Origin: Turbatrix aceti
Lineage: Eukaryota; Nematoda; Chromadorea; Rhabditida; Panagrolaimidae
Assembly: GCA_963969345.1 (NCBI GenBank)
Contig: OZ017767.1
Coordinates: 12,139,148-12,203,147 of the forward strand
Direction of reading: 5' to 3'
DNA: 64,000 bases
The translations under genes were made by a program, and so were the position numbers. The stretch's first letter is position 1; every line of letters starts with the position of its first letter. Below the pieces are notes generated by a model. That model was not told the DNA's origin. It did no database searches and saw only the letters and a program-made list of their open reading frames with translations. Shown here piece by piece: positions 1-12,673 of this stretch.

Positions 1-111
1 TCATTTTTGACCTCAAATATGTGAAAATTGATTCAAAAGAACAAAGACGTAAAAAAAATCGTGAAACAAAAAATGAAAAATTCTAAAGAACGTGGAATCT
101 AACGTCCGCAG

Positions 112-210
112 CAAGCCGAGCATTCGAGCAAAGCATCCCGAGCCTTCAAGCCAGCCGAGCTGCTCGCTCGAATGCTCGGCTCAGCAATTTTGGCTCGGTC
201 GACAACTCTG
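112..210. mobile_element. short hAT-like insertion in WDR74 intron
   Basis: A 99-bp GC-rich block sits inside the third intron of the WDR74-like gene. It is bracketed by a perfect 8-bp direct repeat GTCCGCAG (104-111 and 211-218). It contains an inverted repeat, AGCCGAGCATTCGAGC at 114-129 and its complement at 166-181. The right end reads inward as CAGAGTTGTCGACCGAG; the left end (CAAGCCGAGC) is shorter or degraded. An 8-bp duplication is the hallmark of hAT transposition, so I read this as a tiny internally deleted MITE. The family assignment is inference. Confidence 0.55.
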
Positions 211-241
211 GTCCGCAGTCATTAAAATTAAAAAAACTCAC

Positions 242-838
242 ATTTTTAGCCTCAAAAACGGAAGTTCTCTTTTCGACATCCCAAAGCTTGAGAATGTTTT
301 CCTTGCCCCCGGTCGCAACAATTGACTCCGATGGCTTCTTGGCAAAGCACAGCAAATTTGACCCAACATTCCACGTCTCATCACCCAAGATGGACTCTCC
401 ATTCGGCTTCCAGATTCTGACGTCACCAGACTCCACCGCTGTGATGAGATTTCCGTCGTCGAGCAAGGAAACAGCCTGGACAGGACCTGAGCCGCCTTCC
501 ACGACAAACAAATCAATGTACGTCTCCGAAAGAGTGTCGTAAAGTTTGACGCCTCGATTTGACTGAACGGCGACAATTTGGGACTAAAAAAACGTAAAAA
601 CGCGTAAATCAATTTAAAAAAGTCCACTAACCTGTTGCTCATCACCGAAACACATGGCTGTAATGCCATTTTCCTTCGGCACAAGATTGGCTATCCGATT
701 AACATTGTTAGCCTTGGCATGCTTGAAATCGACGACTGAAAATACACAAATATAAAAAAAACTTACTTAAAAAATTGTTATCTAAGTTACAAACTTACGC
801 TTAAATGCACCTGTCTGGGCGCCAACGAAGCAGTCCAT
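242..838 (-). CDS. wdr74: WDR74/NSA1-like WD40 protein, 5' part (runs off left edge)
   Basis: N-terminal half of a WD40 protein resembling WDR74 (yeast Nsa1), a nucleolar factor of 60S ribosomal subunit assembly. Three exons are readable on the minus strand: 799-838 (start ATG at 838, peptide MDCFVGAQTGAFK), 632-735 and 583 down to 242; their phases agree, giving 162 residues. The start resembles the WDR74 opening (V-G-T-E-T-G-I-L-K). The third exon has the family signature VATGGKENILKLWDVE and FEAKN, ending exactly where WDR74 continues with a conserved Val. The donor GTGAG at 241 opens an intron carrying a small MITE; the remaining exons lie beyond base 1. The gene identity is strong, but the protein is incomplete in this window. 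Confidence 0.85.
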
Positions 839-2419
839 GAGAATTCTAACGCCTTATTGCGACAGATACAAGAGTTTCTACCTCAAAAAAAATCCAGAAA
901 CTGGTAATGTAAACTCAAAAAACTACGCATAAAACGACAAAAAAACAAAAGCAAAAGTTTCGTTGCGAGAACCCTGCTTTTTGGAAAGCGCGAATGAATG
1001 ATCCATTTGATTGCAATTTGCAATTTTTATTGCCACCATTATTTTATGTTCTCACTCTTTGTTTTTTCTCTGTTTATGGTTTGTAAAATTACAATTACAG
1101 AGATTACTCTACAGAGATTTTATAATAATTGAAATTAAATATTCTTTTTTTTCATGGAATATGTCGTACGTAAGCGCTTTTGTGTACTTTATCACGTCTA
1201 TGATCCTGTAAAACCCAAAAAGTATAGGCAAATGAAGCTGTAATCGGTTTAGAATCTTTATCCGGAGATCAGCGTGATTCTGTTCATTGTTTTTCTTGCA
1301 TTTTTCGTTCGTTCGCGAACTGTTCTTTTTTTACGGAATTGCATGTCCCCGTTCTCTCCTTGTTATTCAGGTAAAACATTTTTTTCATTTTTTCTAAGGT
1401 GACTTCCAATAAATTGCGCACACACCTTACCGCGCCCTGCTCACCTGGTGCCTTTGTTTTATTTCAAAATTTGTTTTCATATTCAACCACCTGACTGCCT
1501 AGTTTACCACGAACAACATGAGATGCTATAACGTCATAGGCTTCTTTTGTAAGCGGCTGTATGAATTCTGCAACCGGGCTGGTGCGTTGGCTTGTCACGG
1601 TAAAGGCGTGCCGTTTCGGCTTCATCCGTCACGGTTAATCTCGCAAATGCCGGTGACGTCAATGACCGGCTGTATTGGAATAATAATAATAATAATATGC
1701 CGTAGGTTACGATAATATGGTTTGCATGTTGTTTTTGTTTTATAATTTATGATGTAAAATTTTATTATTTCCGCTATTAGAATTTAATTAACTGCGAAAA
1801 CAATTCAGATCAGAAAATCTAAAAAAAGTGGAACTACTTTTGGGGGATCGTGTGATTGAGCGTTCAGCAGTGAACTAACAATTAGTACATCAAAAGCTTT
1901 GCAAATGATTTTTGATTTGTTATTTGTATTCCCGGATATGATTTATTCCACAGACTTCCTTTTAAGGGTTGTCACGTTTACCTCCCTAGTTTATATGATG
2001 ATGTGTGTGCCCAGTGATATCTAGGAATAAATATATCGCTTGACATTGCTAATACAAAGAATACGAATAAGAACACGTTAACGAAGCCCATTTCATATCA
2101 TAAATAGTATTCACCCCTTCATCTATACACAGTGAACCAGAATTTATAAATCTTCTTTTTAACTGTATACATATTTACAAACAGGTAGAAGAGTATGATT
2201 GAAGAAATAGAGAAAAAAGAGAATGCACGGAATAGTCAAACCCTATGTTTTGCCCAACAATGTAAAAAAAGTATGTGAACCCCGTATATATTTTCTGACT
2301 AGAAAATTTTTTTCTTTCAGGAATGATAAAATACAGAAAACAGGAGGGATGAAATAGTCATTTATACGATGAATTAAGAGATCTTGTTATTTTTTTACAT
2401 TGACGTTACCATTCGTCAT
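839..2419. other. intergenic, 1.6 kb
   Basis: AT-rich spacer between the 5' end of the WDR74-like gene and the 3' end of the K2P channel. A 65-codon open frame at 1518-1715 ends in an (AAT)n microsatellite and looks non-coding. A palindromic CRE-like octamer TGACGTCA lies at 1654-1661 among short CACGGT/CCGGT repeats. I see no RNA gene. Confidence 0.5.
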
Positions 2420-4683
2420 TTACTGATCGTCGCCAAACTTTTCGGAGAGTATACCCATAGGCCCAACTCGGGATGCAGAAATCTTCTCAGTCTCGGTTTC
2501 TTCGGTTTCGGTGGATGCATAAGCGGATTTGATAAGTTGTTTTTGCAGCATGACGAGGTGATTTTGATGATTATACATAAGAAACTCCTTGAGCGACAGC
2601 AAACCATCGCCAGCGTTTGAGTCAACCGAACTTCTTTCGGAAAAGTCGAAGCCGGTAAATCCTGAAATTTATATTACGATTAAAATTGCGATACGTTTTA
2701 ACAATTCGTAAGTGTAAACAAAAATTTATGATAACACTTGAATTGATTTTTTACATGACTATGGGACAAAAATTAAGTAATTCAAATAAAAATTGTTTTC
2801 CGGATGCAGTGCATGTATGTTAACTCACCAGGTGGAGGCCTGAGACCGAGACCCATATACCTAGTAGGCTTTTTGTGACCCAAACACATGAATTCATTTT
2901 CAACCTTGACATCGAGATGCTTAATAATCCAGTTGATGAATTGCTTGATGACAATGGATGAGATATTGAAAAGGCAGTATACGAGACACGCGCCTGAAGA
3001 AAGAAGCATGAAATTGACGAATCTGTATACGCTTTGGTTGATGTTCAGTGGCTGATGTGCAGAGTTGGGTACAAAGTCACCGAATCCAATTGTTGCAAAG
3101 CTGTAAGGGCATGCTTGAGCAAAAACTGTTGTAAAAATGGCATAGAATTACCTCGTGAAACAAAAGTAGAGCGCGTCATCGAAAGACCAATCTTCGCAGT
3201 AAGCGTAAACGGTAGCAGCAAAAGTCATTACGACAGCGCAGATGACGAGCACGCAGCCAAAAACTTTGTACACCGAGGGCCTCCATTGATCGATACGGCC
3301 GTCAAATGATGACGCGGAATCAGCAAAGTCGGTATCGTTCACGATAAGTGTGATTTTGTTGGCTTCGGCAGCAGCGCCGTTCTGCATGGCTTCCTGACGT
3401 TTGCGAATCTTCTGTTCGTGAAAGTATCTTAGGATATAGGTCAGCGCAGTGATAAGTCGTTCAAGAAACAGGTTAAAGAACAGAACGCAACACGTGCATC
3501 CAAATGTTCCGTAGAACACCGTTATGATCTTTCCCTGCGTTGTTCGTGGTGTTGACATGCCAAATCCTGAAAGCATAATTAAATGAAAAATGAAAATTAG
3601 TGAATCATAGCGTGAATTAGGTTAAAAGATCACGATAAGGTAAACAAAATGAGACGTATGCTTACCAATGGTGCTGACTACTGTACCGCAGAAAAAGAAA
3701 GCTCCAAGCAAATCAAATTTGTCGTGATTGCTGAGGTAACCTGCTTTGCTTAATTCTTCGTTTAAGGCCAATAGTTCATCTAAGTCTGCACAAATAGAGT
3801 TGTTAACGCATATTTTTTTTCGCAAGACAGCTGCACGCCTATCGAACTGAAAATTATTTACAATGATGATTTTCGAAAAAAGAACGATCGATTACAAACC
3901 TCAGCTCTTTCTTGAATCTCGTTTTCTCGTTCCAGGTAGCCGAACATAACAGCTCCACACGAAATGTACATGAGCAATAGGACAAGAACGAGGATGAATC
4001 GGGCATTCTCCTCGTGTAAGTGCATTCTTGCGAAGCATCCAACCTAAATTTGGATACATTAGTAGTTCTTACTTCTACTCTTCGTCTACCTTTGCCCTTG
4101 ATATACTCGGCAGTGTATTAGCTCTCAGCAAATCGCGCTGATGAATTCCACGCGCAAATTGTATTTTATGCATTTTGTTATCAAGCCATAGAGACGATGT
4201 GTTTCCATTTGCTGTTGGCGTTGAAGGACTCGAAGGAGTAGGTGATGTAGCAATGACACCACCACCGCTAGCGTTTGGCGTTGCTGTATTGTTTGCAGGT
4301 GTCGTCGATGACAGTTTTCTCGAAGTGTTAGGCGACAACAATTTAATCTGACTTATCTGACGCTGGGGTTGGCTGTGCTTACGATACGGCGTCGGACCCG
4401 CAATAACTACCGTCGAGCCGCGAGGCGTCGTGTTGAGCAGTTGTGTTTGGTTTGTAACAATAGACGGTCTCCTACGCTTGCCTTCTGGCGGTTTAGGAAG
4501 TAACAACGATGTTGTTGTTGTCGTAGTAGTAGTAGCTATACCACCACCTGATAGAGTTGTGGAAGAATCTACTTGTTGCTGACTGGTAGTAGCTGTTGTT
4601 GTAGGATGACTGTAGGTACTAATGCTGTTGGTTGACGACGGCAATGGACGATTAATCGTATACGAGCCCGCCACTTTGAATGA
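2420..4683 (-). CDS. two-pore-domain K+ channel, THIK (KCNK12/13) type
   Basis: Background K+ channel subunit of the plasma membrane, with two pore loops per chain. Exons on the minus strand are 4683-4090, 4043-3900, 3846-3666, 3566-3152, 3100-2829 and 2661-2420; all phases fit. Features in order: a Ser/Thr-rich N-terminal extension; TM1 after LHEENARFILV (THIK has LNEDNARFLLL); pore 1 TVVSTIGFGMSTP; TM2/TM3 with FFNLFLERLITALTYI, nearly identical in THIK channels; pore 2 SFATIGFGDFV; TM4; and a tail LLSLKEFLMYNHQNHLVMLQ matching the THIK C-terminal helix. The part from TM1 to the stop is 417 residues, close to the vertebrate THIK length. The 5' end is uncertain: an in-frame ATG at 4173 gives 445 residues, while the frame stays open to a possible acceptor at 4683. 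A further exon (4722 to about 4898) could be joined by a 38-nt intron but has no ATG. Confidence 0.88.
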
Positions 4684-7600
4684 CTAATCCTTGACTTGTG
4701 GTGGTAGTGCTGGTGGTGTACCTGGACAGGAGTGGCGTGAACGAACGCAGCACCGCCTCCCAAAGCACCCCAGATCCGGGATGATGGCTTTTTGTGTCTG
4801 ACGTTGGACAAAAGGAGATTTGCGTGAATGCGTTGATTGGAAGATTGAGACGACGACACGCGCTCCGTATGACGTCTTTTTATTGTTATGCCAAACAATT
4901 AGTTATAAGCGCTGCCAGCTTTGTTAGACACTAATCCAATTTTCTGTCGGTAACTTTCTTGGTGGCGACCGTATGTGTAGGTCACACCTTGGCCAAGCTG
5001 CAGGGCGCGGAGCAATGGCAACCTTTTTTGTTTTCGTGACACGACTTTCTTACCACAGGCGTTCGCAGAAATCTGTTGGCCACTGGTGGTTTACCAGGTA
5101 GTAACAGAAAATACACCTTTGCGTGTTCGAGGGAGTGAATGTGTTGGGCACAAATGTAATTACCCAGAAGCTAAGAGGGGTAGAGTGCACTCAGGCAGAG
5201 GTGAACACTCCGCAATCTGAGTTAATGGACGGTTTGAAGGGTTGAAAGAGGGGGATTGAGTAATCTGAAAATAAAAATCGTTTGTTTGAAAAACTTAAAA
5301 TCCAATTAAGGCTGTACGCGCACAAGTAAATATCATATATTTATCAAATATACCCGACAAGTACTCTTTGTTGACGCCCATATCTCGATATTAGAACCTT
5401 TACACACTGCGGTTCAAACAACTAGATATTTAGTGAACTCGACATTCTGTGACTTATGTTCACGAAAATTCTCAAAGGCTTATAGACATGTTGTATTGTC
5501 CTACACAGAAGTTGTACAAAAGTTGTTGGGCAATGAATGACTGAATAACTGGGAAAAATCTATGGGAGACAGGTGCCGTTGTCTGTAAGCAGTCCTAATG
5601 ACACGGCCGTGTACCACGAGACAGGGTAATAGTAGTGAGGAAGTTGTCAAGTTTTTTTGCCCTGTACTCTTTCTGCTTTGAAACGAATTTATATTTTTTG
5701 GTTAAGGCATGTTTACAAAAAAATGCAGTTGCACCTGTTAGATCAGAATTTTTTTGGAACCAAATTAATTTTTTTTTTCAGACAAGGACTAAATAAACAA
5801 ACAAAAAACATCCCGCAATTTCTTCGAAACCTTGTTTTAGACAGTTGATGGGTGCGTATATGAATGAAACAAAGACAAAGAACAATTATTTTTTGTGAGA
5901 AATGATAACCCTGAATAATTTAAGCAGACATGTTTGTGTGTCATCTTCTTTTCCTCATTTCTTTCCCATGACCGGGTAAAGATCACACGCATTGCTGACA
6001 GTTTAACGAGTAAGCAAACGAGGGGGTTGCAAAAAATGGAAGTTGCAAGCGCTTGCAAAGTAACTTTTGTGCAGAAGTATGATGAAGATCTGTCACTCGA
6101 AAGATGATCAAGTTAATGCATTTTAGGCGGGGGTTGAACTCTGATGTTCGATCGCTGTGCATGCATTTTTACGTCCTACGTACTTTGGTAATTACGATGT
6201 TTCTTACGTGTAAAAACAATAGGGACAATGAGGATGTGGGGTCCGGATGTTACTAAACGTTTTAGCCTATCTACCTGCACACGCACATGAAGGGTTCAGA
6301 AAGACAAAACGTATGACTTTTAATGTTTAACAGGCAAGCAACCAACTGCTTCATTAGCCGTCGGGCAAAAGTCCGATGGGTATCCCGACTTTCAGAAACC
6401 TTTTAATCCCGATGTTTGTTCATCTTACGTTTTTTTCTCTTCATTAATATCGCAGTAATACAATGCACATAGTTAGATGAAAAACATTTTTTATTTCGGT
6501 CGTAAATTATGACACATTTTTTAGTATGGCTTTTTCACCACAGTTAAGAATAACAGGGGGCCGATATTTGAATTTTTTCCTTTAAAAACTTTCAACAACG
6601 TTAACACATTTTCCTTTTTGAAAATAAAATACAAAAAATGGAAAAACAAAGACGACAATGAATAATATTTGTGCGAAAGAAAAAATAAATACGTGACAAA
6701 AAGTTTTGTACAATGAACTTTAAAGTTTAAAAATTTTTTTTAAAACAATAAAAAAAATTTTTGTCTAACAGACAACAAAAAAATACAAAGGTATACCGCT
6801 TATTTTGGACAAGGACTTTTATTTTTTTGTGGAAAAGATTTGTGAAGCGCCAACACTGCCTAGACTAGTAGAAACCGATGCAAGCACCTTTTACATAACC
6901 TAAAACACATGGGACAGTACCATAATTTGACTGCCATATTCATGCGCAACACTCCAAGCGAGATATCTCGAGGGAATGTAAATGGTTTCGGAAAAGTGTT
7001 TGTCTCCACATTTTCTTCTTCTATATCTATTCGGAACAATTTATATTGCCTGTTGACAGTCCTGGAAAAGGGGATGTGGATGACCGAGTCAAATAGCAGG
7101 AGTAAGGGGAATAAGTTATTAGTAATTATCCCTTTACCCTTTTTAATGCATTTTAGAGGGAGCAAGAAAAATGGGTAGTGTGCCTTGCCCTTTTATTGCT
7201 TTGCAGCAGTCCCTTGTGTGCCGCCAACTTCTGGCGGTAAGTAAATGCGCGGGAGGAGGAAAGGTAAGTCTTTCAGGGTTACGGGAGCTTTGTTAAATGG
7301 ATAGTCGTTGCTTAGAAACAAACTACCAATACAATTGACACAAATGCCATTAGTTTGAGCTTTGCACTGCAAAACAATGAAACATTGTTCTTGTTGCAGA
7401 TGCAAGTTTTAAGCAGAAAAAATATGTGAAGTCATTTCTGATCCCGATCATCCTCCTTCACGCCTGTTTCCCTGATGCTGACGTAGAGGACAGTTGCACC
7501 TGCACCTAGTACGTATTAACTGACATTTAGCAAATCTTTTATAGGCGTTAGCATTTTATTAACGCGATGTAGTTTCCTAAATGCTAGAAATATTTCCGTC

Positions 7601-8260
7601 GCGAAAACAACGAAACAAACCAATTTTTGTACAACTTTGTAGTTCGGTAAAAACAAAAAGTGCAGAAATATTATACAAACAAATAAGGACTCCAAAAAAG
7701 AATATTTTTTTTGTATGTGTCTTTCTATGTGGAAATCATTTGTGTTGTACAAATGACAGGTGATATAATGTTTTGTGAACAGTTAACTATGTGGCTATGT
7801 TTTTCGAGAACCAACTTGATCTACAAAAGTAACGGTGTATTTTTTAGCCAGATGAACGTGAGAAAGCATGACAGATTCATTGGCGTACCTGTAAGAAAGC
7901 TCATTCTAGAAAGATCGTTGTTTTTTTGGAAACATTATAAAGTGATTAAAAATAATTTTAACAAAAAATATAAAGTGTCTAAAACGGATTGTATTTTTTT
8001 GTCGAGAAACTAACTGACTGAGAAAAATGTTCAACACAATACATAACAAACCTTATCTGGATCAGTTCAATTTTTCTTACTGTACAACAAGAATTACAAA
8101 TCCTTGGCGTTTTACGCGTGCCCTAAAACGCTTTGTATCTGCCAAATTGTTTGACAGTAAAAAAATAACTAAATATCCAACTGCATTGAATGACATGTTT
8201 TACAGAGCACCTATGTTAGTTAGACCTGAAAGAAACAAAAAATATTTTTAATGCAAAGTG
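4684..8260. other. intergenic, upstream of K2P gene
   Basis: About 3.5 kb of mostly AT-rich DNA. The part nearest the channel gene (4.7-5.3 kb) is less AT-rich and probably holds its promoter. Open frames at 7711-8013 (100 codons) and 8027-8251 (74 codons, Lys/Asn/Phe-rich) are the longest. Neither shows a recognised domain, a convincing splice partner or coding composition, so I do not call them genes. Confidence 0.4.
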
Positions 8261-8761
8261 CTGTCGCAGCGCCGACCGGCTACTGGACAGGAGAAGATGA
8301 CGGCGCGGTGCTTAGACGCTGCCGGACGGATGAATGCTTCACCGGTCGACTCTGAGGCCGGGAGCGATGGACGGCTTCACTGAACGGTGGCTCACGGGCT
8401 CTTCCGTTCAGGGCGCCTACGTTTCCTCGAAGCGGGTAGCTCAAAGGCCTTGCAATTGCTTCGCCTAACCCGCTGTAGGCCGAAGCGATGGAGCGAGTTG
8501 AGAGCAACCATTGACTTGTAAACTCAATCTCAAACACGAACAGAACGGTCAGTCGAAGACTGACCCTTTATGGACACACAATCAGGGGGAGGAGACAGAC
8601 CAATCCAGAGAGGGAAAGAGCCATCCCGGTAATTGTGTATACAAATTTGGAGGCGAGATAAGGCAGCTTTCCCACTCGATAGAGCGCCTAACGAGCTCGG
8701 AGAGGGTGTGAACGGTCGAGCGAGGGGCGCGATAGAGCTCGCGTTCGGTAGGATGCGACAG
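8261..8761. repeat. GC-rich island with 8-bp inverted ends
   Basis: A 500-bp GC-rich block set abruptly in AT-rich DNA. It begins CTGTCGCA (8261-8268) and ends with the exact complement TGCGACAG (8754-8761). Inside are several short GAGCG/CGCTC and CGGTC motifs. The open frames across it (for example 8280-8537 minus) have no recognisable domain. It may be a non-autonomous transposon, but I find no flanking target duplication. Confidence 0.4.
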
Positions 8762-11700
8762 TGCCGTCCAAATCTTTTACTTTACGCATATTAGGAATGG
8801 AGGCACTTTAGACCATTTGATGATTAAAAAAAGTTGAAGGTAAAATTTTGTCAAGTGCTTTCTTTAATCAACTCATGTAAGCCACATCCACGGTTATTTT
8901 GTAGTCATTAACGGGCACAATTTTTGACTAGTTATATTTTCAAGGGGTGATATTAGGCATAGTTGTTTACTATTTATGGAATCTCGACTACGTGGTTTTG
9001 TCTTTCACATCAATATATAGATACGGCACGTAAGATATGCCAGGGGATAGAATCATGTTTGCTGTTTCGCGCTTATATCTAATATGTCGTTAGAACTACG
9101 AATACTAAAACTATAATAAGCAATAGGTAAACTCATAAAAGATGAATCAAGCAGTAGGTAAACTCATAAAAGATGAATCAGAAATAAACACAAGTAGACT
9201 TTGTCTGAATGGTTTGTTAAAAATTTATGAAAGTACACATGGTGTTGTTAGATGTTTTTACATATATTTACCAGTAAGAGGGCCAAAATACAGAAATTTT
9301 GGAATGAGGTCGGTAGTGAACTTCAAAACATTAATACCAAATGAACATCCATAAACATCTAAAAATAGCATTTGCAGTTATAAACACATTTATTTACAAC
9401 CATGTCTGGTCAAAAGTCTTTAATCTCAACAAAAAATGTAGCAAATGTCATCTAGTGATAAAATCAACGTTTTTTCTGCTTTGCTTTTTGTACTAAGATA
9501 CTCTTGGGAGACTATTTGGGTGCGTGATTTTAAATCTTTGAAGGACAGCAATGCAGTTATTTGACAAATATCGACACAAAACGGGCCGGAATTGGGTTTG
9601 AAAAAATATAAATAACCATGATTGACAATTGAGTAATCGGAAACGAATTCCAAAAAAGTATGCAACGAAAAAACAACTATACACAAATTTTTATAATAGT
9701 AAATAACTTTTGTATCACGATACCAAAACAAGACTACCCATAAACAATACATTTATATTCTAAATAAGAAAGTAAATCCGACGCAAAAAAGATTCAAAAA
9801 ATATTTTATTACACCTCCCACCACCCCATTTGATTGCCGGTAAAGCCGCTGACACATTTTGAAAAAGTGGAATGACCGCGTGCCCGATTTTTCCCAACCC
9901 CGCTGCTGTGACACCTTCTTTAATGAGGTGCAATGAATGTCTGCATACTAGCTTTGGCACCAATAAGTACTCCTTATAGTCGTACCTGGTGGGATTAGTG
10001 ATTTCGCAGTTAGTTACGAATTTATATGGAGGCCCAATTGGTGGGGGTACGTGTCTGCAGAATCGCTTAAAAAATGGTACGGCACAACACATACGCACAC
10101 GACTGTGAACAGACAGCAGGATGTGCGTAATTCTGAAGAACTAACAAATAAAAAATTATGTAACCCTATCGTGTCTTCGTTTTTTTTTTGGAAACCTGGG
10201 CTTTTTTTGGGATGTTTACCTACTTTTTATACCGGCATGACATATTTCCGGGAAGGTGTACGGGAAACAAGATAATTGAAAATCACGCTCAATGTTTTTG
10301 GATTTGTTGTGTAAAATTCTGCAAAAAAATATTTTTGACCTTTCATTTCCCACTCACTTTTGTACACACCACCTTGACATCCGAAGATCAAAAATTAAAT
10401 GCAAAACAATATGTTCTAGTAAAAAAATAAAAGTTCATTAGCAAAGCAAATAAGCGATTTCCGAAGTTGCATAAAAATAGTGGCTATAATTTTGCCCGCG
10501 TGACGAAAACGGAAAAAGTAAAAGTCAAAGGCCGCCCGGCACGGCAGACATCTATGACACCGCGCAGCAGGGGAGGGGGAGGGGATGTATCTACTATTGA
10601 TTACGAAGTGGTCAAACTAAGCGAGAACACAAAAAAAGAATAGAACGGCCACCGTCTTCCTTCGTTGACATAGGAAGGCGGATGAGAGAAGCCTCGATAG
10701 TGGTCGTGGCGCATGAAAATGATGCTTGGGGGGAAGGAAGCAGACGGCAACTTTTAGCCGTATTTGATGTAAGACCACGAAGCGCAAAACCAACGGCGTT
10801 CAAGTGAAGCGCGAAACATCGTTTCGCTTTCACGAAGCTGCGACTGCCGAATGGATTAGGTACATATCTATGGCTTTGCGAGGCACATTCACAACGTGTA
10901 TGACAAACGATAAGGAATTTAATTTTTTGATAGCTTTGTAGACAGATGAAGATGAGTTTACGTCTTATTAACAGAATGCTTTCGGACATGTGTCGGGCAC
11001 GTAAAAAAGGCATCGTAGTGCACTGACATGTGAAGGCACTTGTATCGCGCTATGAAGACGAAATAGGTTTTTTTGAAACCAATTTGATAACAAAATTTGA
11101 ATGCCTCCGTTGTCTTTTTTTACTCCGTGGCCGAGAGGTAAAAGACGCGGTAATTAGGAAGAATGAACGGCATTCAGGAGTGTTCGAATTCGGCTAGCTG
11201 CTATTGTTTTTTTATCGATCGTAAAGTTTGTCTAAATGGCTTACATAAATACAAAAAGAATTGTTATGTTGTGAATGCAATTTTTTTCTTTGACCTAAAA
11301 AAATAGAATTTTTTGGTTTTACTCAGAAAAAAACATAACTGCATTGGACTATTTTTTTGTGTGCGAGTAAGCTCACATCAGTCGGAAGCACCTTACCCCC
11401 TTTTTTCTTTGTTTTTTGTTTACAGAACAAAAAAGACAACAACCAACACATTTTAAAATAGTATACCGGTAGAAAATGTGCGTGCGCGCATCCTAAAAAT
11501 ATCAATGTGCATAAATTACTTCCTTCTTTGCTCTCACCTAATCTCCCTTTACAATCTACGTGATTAGAGATTGCCTAGAAGCCTGGCTTTCTTTTTTTAT
11601 CCCCTTACTGCCTTATCTGGTGGTGGTCCGATGGATAAGCTTGTTTTTTCGATACCAAAAAATAAAACAGCAATCATAAGACTGCGTTGTACGATTAAAG

Positions 11701-12252
11701 AATGGCACGCCGACTCCCCGTTCCCCTGAAAAATGTTTTATCTTTTCCCGGAAAAAAAACAAAAAAACCTAAGTGTCCGGTTTCTAGCTTCGTGTAGAAG
11801 GACAGCAACGACAGGCTGCGTCGAAGTACAGGCGTCTATGGATAGATAGACACGTGGTTAGGTTTGTAGTAATTTGACAAGCTTTTCCTGGAGGTACTGG
11901 AGCTGTGGAAGGATCGTATGACCGCTACATGGAGAGTCAAATAAAGGAACGCGCGTTTTTCATCAAAAAACTGTACAATTGTAAACATATTAGGATAAAC
12001 GAGTAAAAAATTGAACACATAATTTCTTAAAAAATTTGAGTTTTAACGATAAAAAATAAAAATTGGAAAAAAATGCTTTTTTTTGCAATGTAGAAATATA
12101 AATATTTATTTAGTAGATAGTATGCATTGAAATAATGTCATTGAAATTATCGCTAACATGCTTGTAAGACAAAGCGGTGCCGATTTGTTTTCATCTGATG
12201 AATGAATTTGGTTTCATGGCAGAGTGAGTATCGAAATAAATATGATGGTGAC
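8762..12252. other. gene-poor stretch
   Basis: AT-rich DNA with a few GC-richer patches (9815-10060, 10500-10880). A 112-codon minus frame at 9760-10098 and a 133-codon minus frame at 10612-11013 lack recognisable domains. The latter overlaps a patch with no splice-compatible neighbours. A tRNA-like pair of A and B boxes near 11128-11191 does not fold as a tRNA. No gene is supported. Confidence 0.4.
9124..9181. repeat. 31-bp tandem duplication
   Basis: A unit beginning TAGGTAAACTCATAAAAGAT is repeated head to tail with period 31 (starts at 9124 and 9155). The second copy lacks its last few bases. It lies in AT-rich intergenic DNA and has no visible function. Confidence 0.8.
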
Positions 12253-12665
12253 TAGGGTTCGACCCCCCGCCCCCTGCCTCCGTATCGGGTCGGAGACGGG
12301 GGTAGTCGGGGGCAGAGGTTGTCGGGGGCGAGGGAACTTGCCCCCGAAGGGAGAAAAAGTTGGCGGGGACGGGGGGAATTGCTCCCGAGTGCTATGAAAA
12401 AAAAAGAAAAAAGGTGTCAATTTTGTCTTAAAACGAAAAAAGAGGCATATTTTGAACAAATTTTTCGTATTTTGCTCTGTTTTTGCCTATTTGTGTTGTT
12501 TTTGAACGTTTTTCAGCATTTAACGCTAAATTTTGCTCATTGTCGGGGGCAGAATCTGTCAGGGACGGGGTCACAAATGGTCGGGGGCAGGAGTCGAGGG
12601 GCTACCCCCGGGTTCACCTCCGCAGAGATCCCAGCGGGGACGGGGGGGGGGGGCTTCGAACCCTA
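12253..12665. mobile_element. hAT-like MITE, family TAGGGTTCGA, copy 1
   Basis: A 413-bp element with terminal inverted repeats TAGGGTTCGA...TCGAACCCTA and a perfect 8-bp duplication ATGGTGAC (12245-12252 and 12666-12673). Its outer parts are G/C-rich tracts (CGGGGGC, GACGGGG); the core is AT-rich. A second copy lies at 27300-27655 in the same orientation. The 8-bp duplication and the terminal inverted-repeat pattern point to hAT mobilisation. It encodes no transposase. Confidence 0.8.
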
Positions 12666-12673
12666 ATGGTGAC

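Noticed and set aside
10612..11013. 133-codon minus-strand frame
   Set aside because: No domain, biased low-quality composition and no splice partners; likely chance in a GC-richer patch.
11128..11191. tRNA-like A box (TGGCCGAGAGG) and B box (TGTTCGAATTC) at suitable spacing
   Set aside because: The T arm and acceptor stem do not pair, so it is not a functional tRNA; at most a decayed tRNA-derived fragment.
12319..12666. 115-codon plus-strand frame
   Set aside because: Lies wholly within a MITE; the second MITE copy does not keep the same frame.
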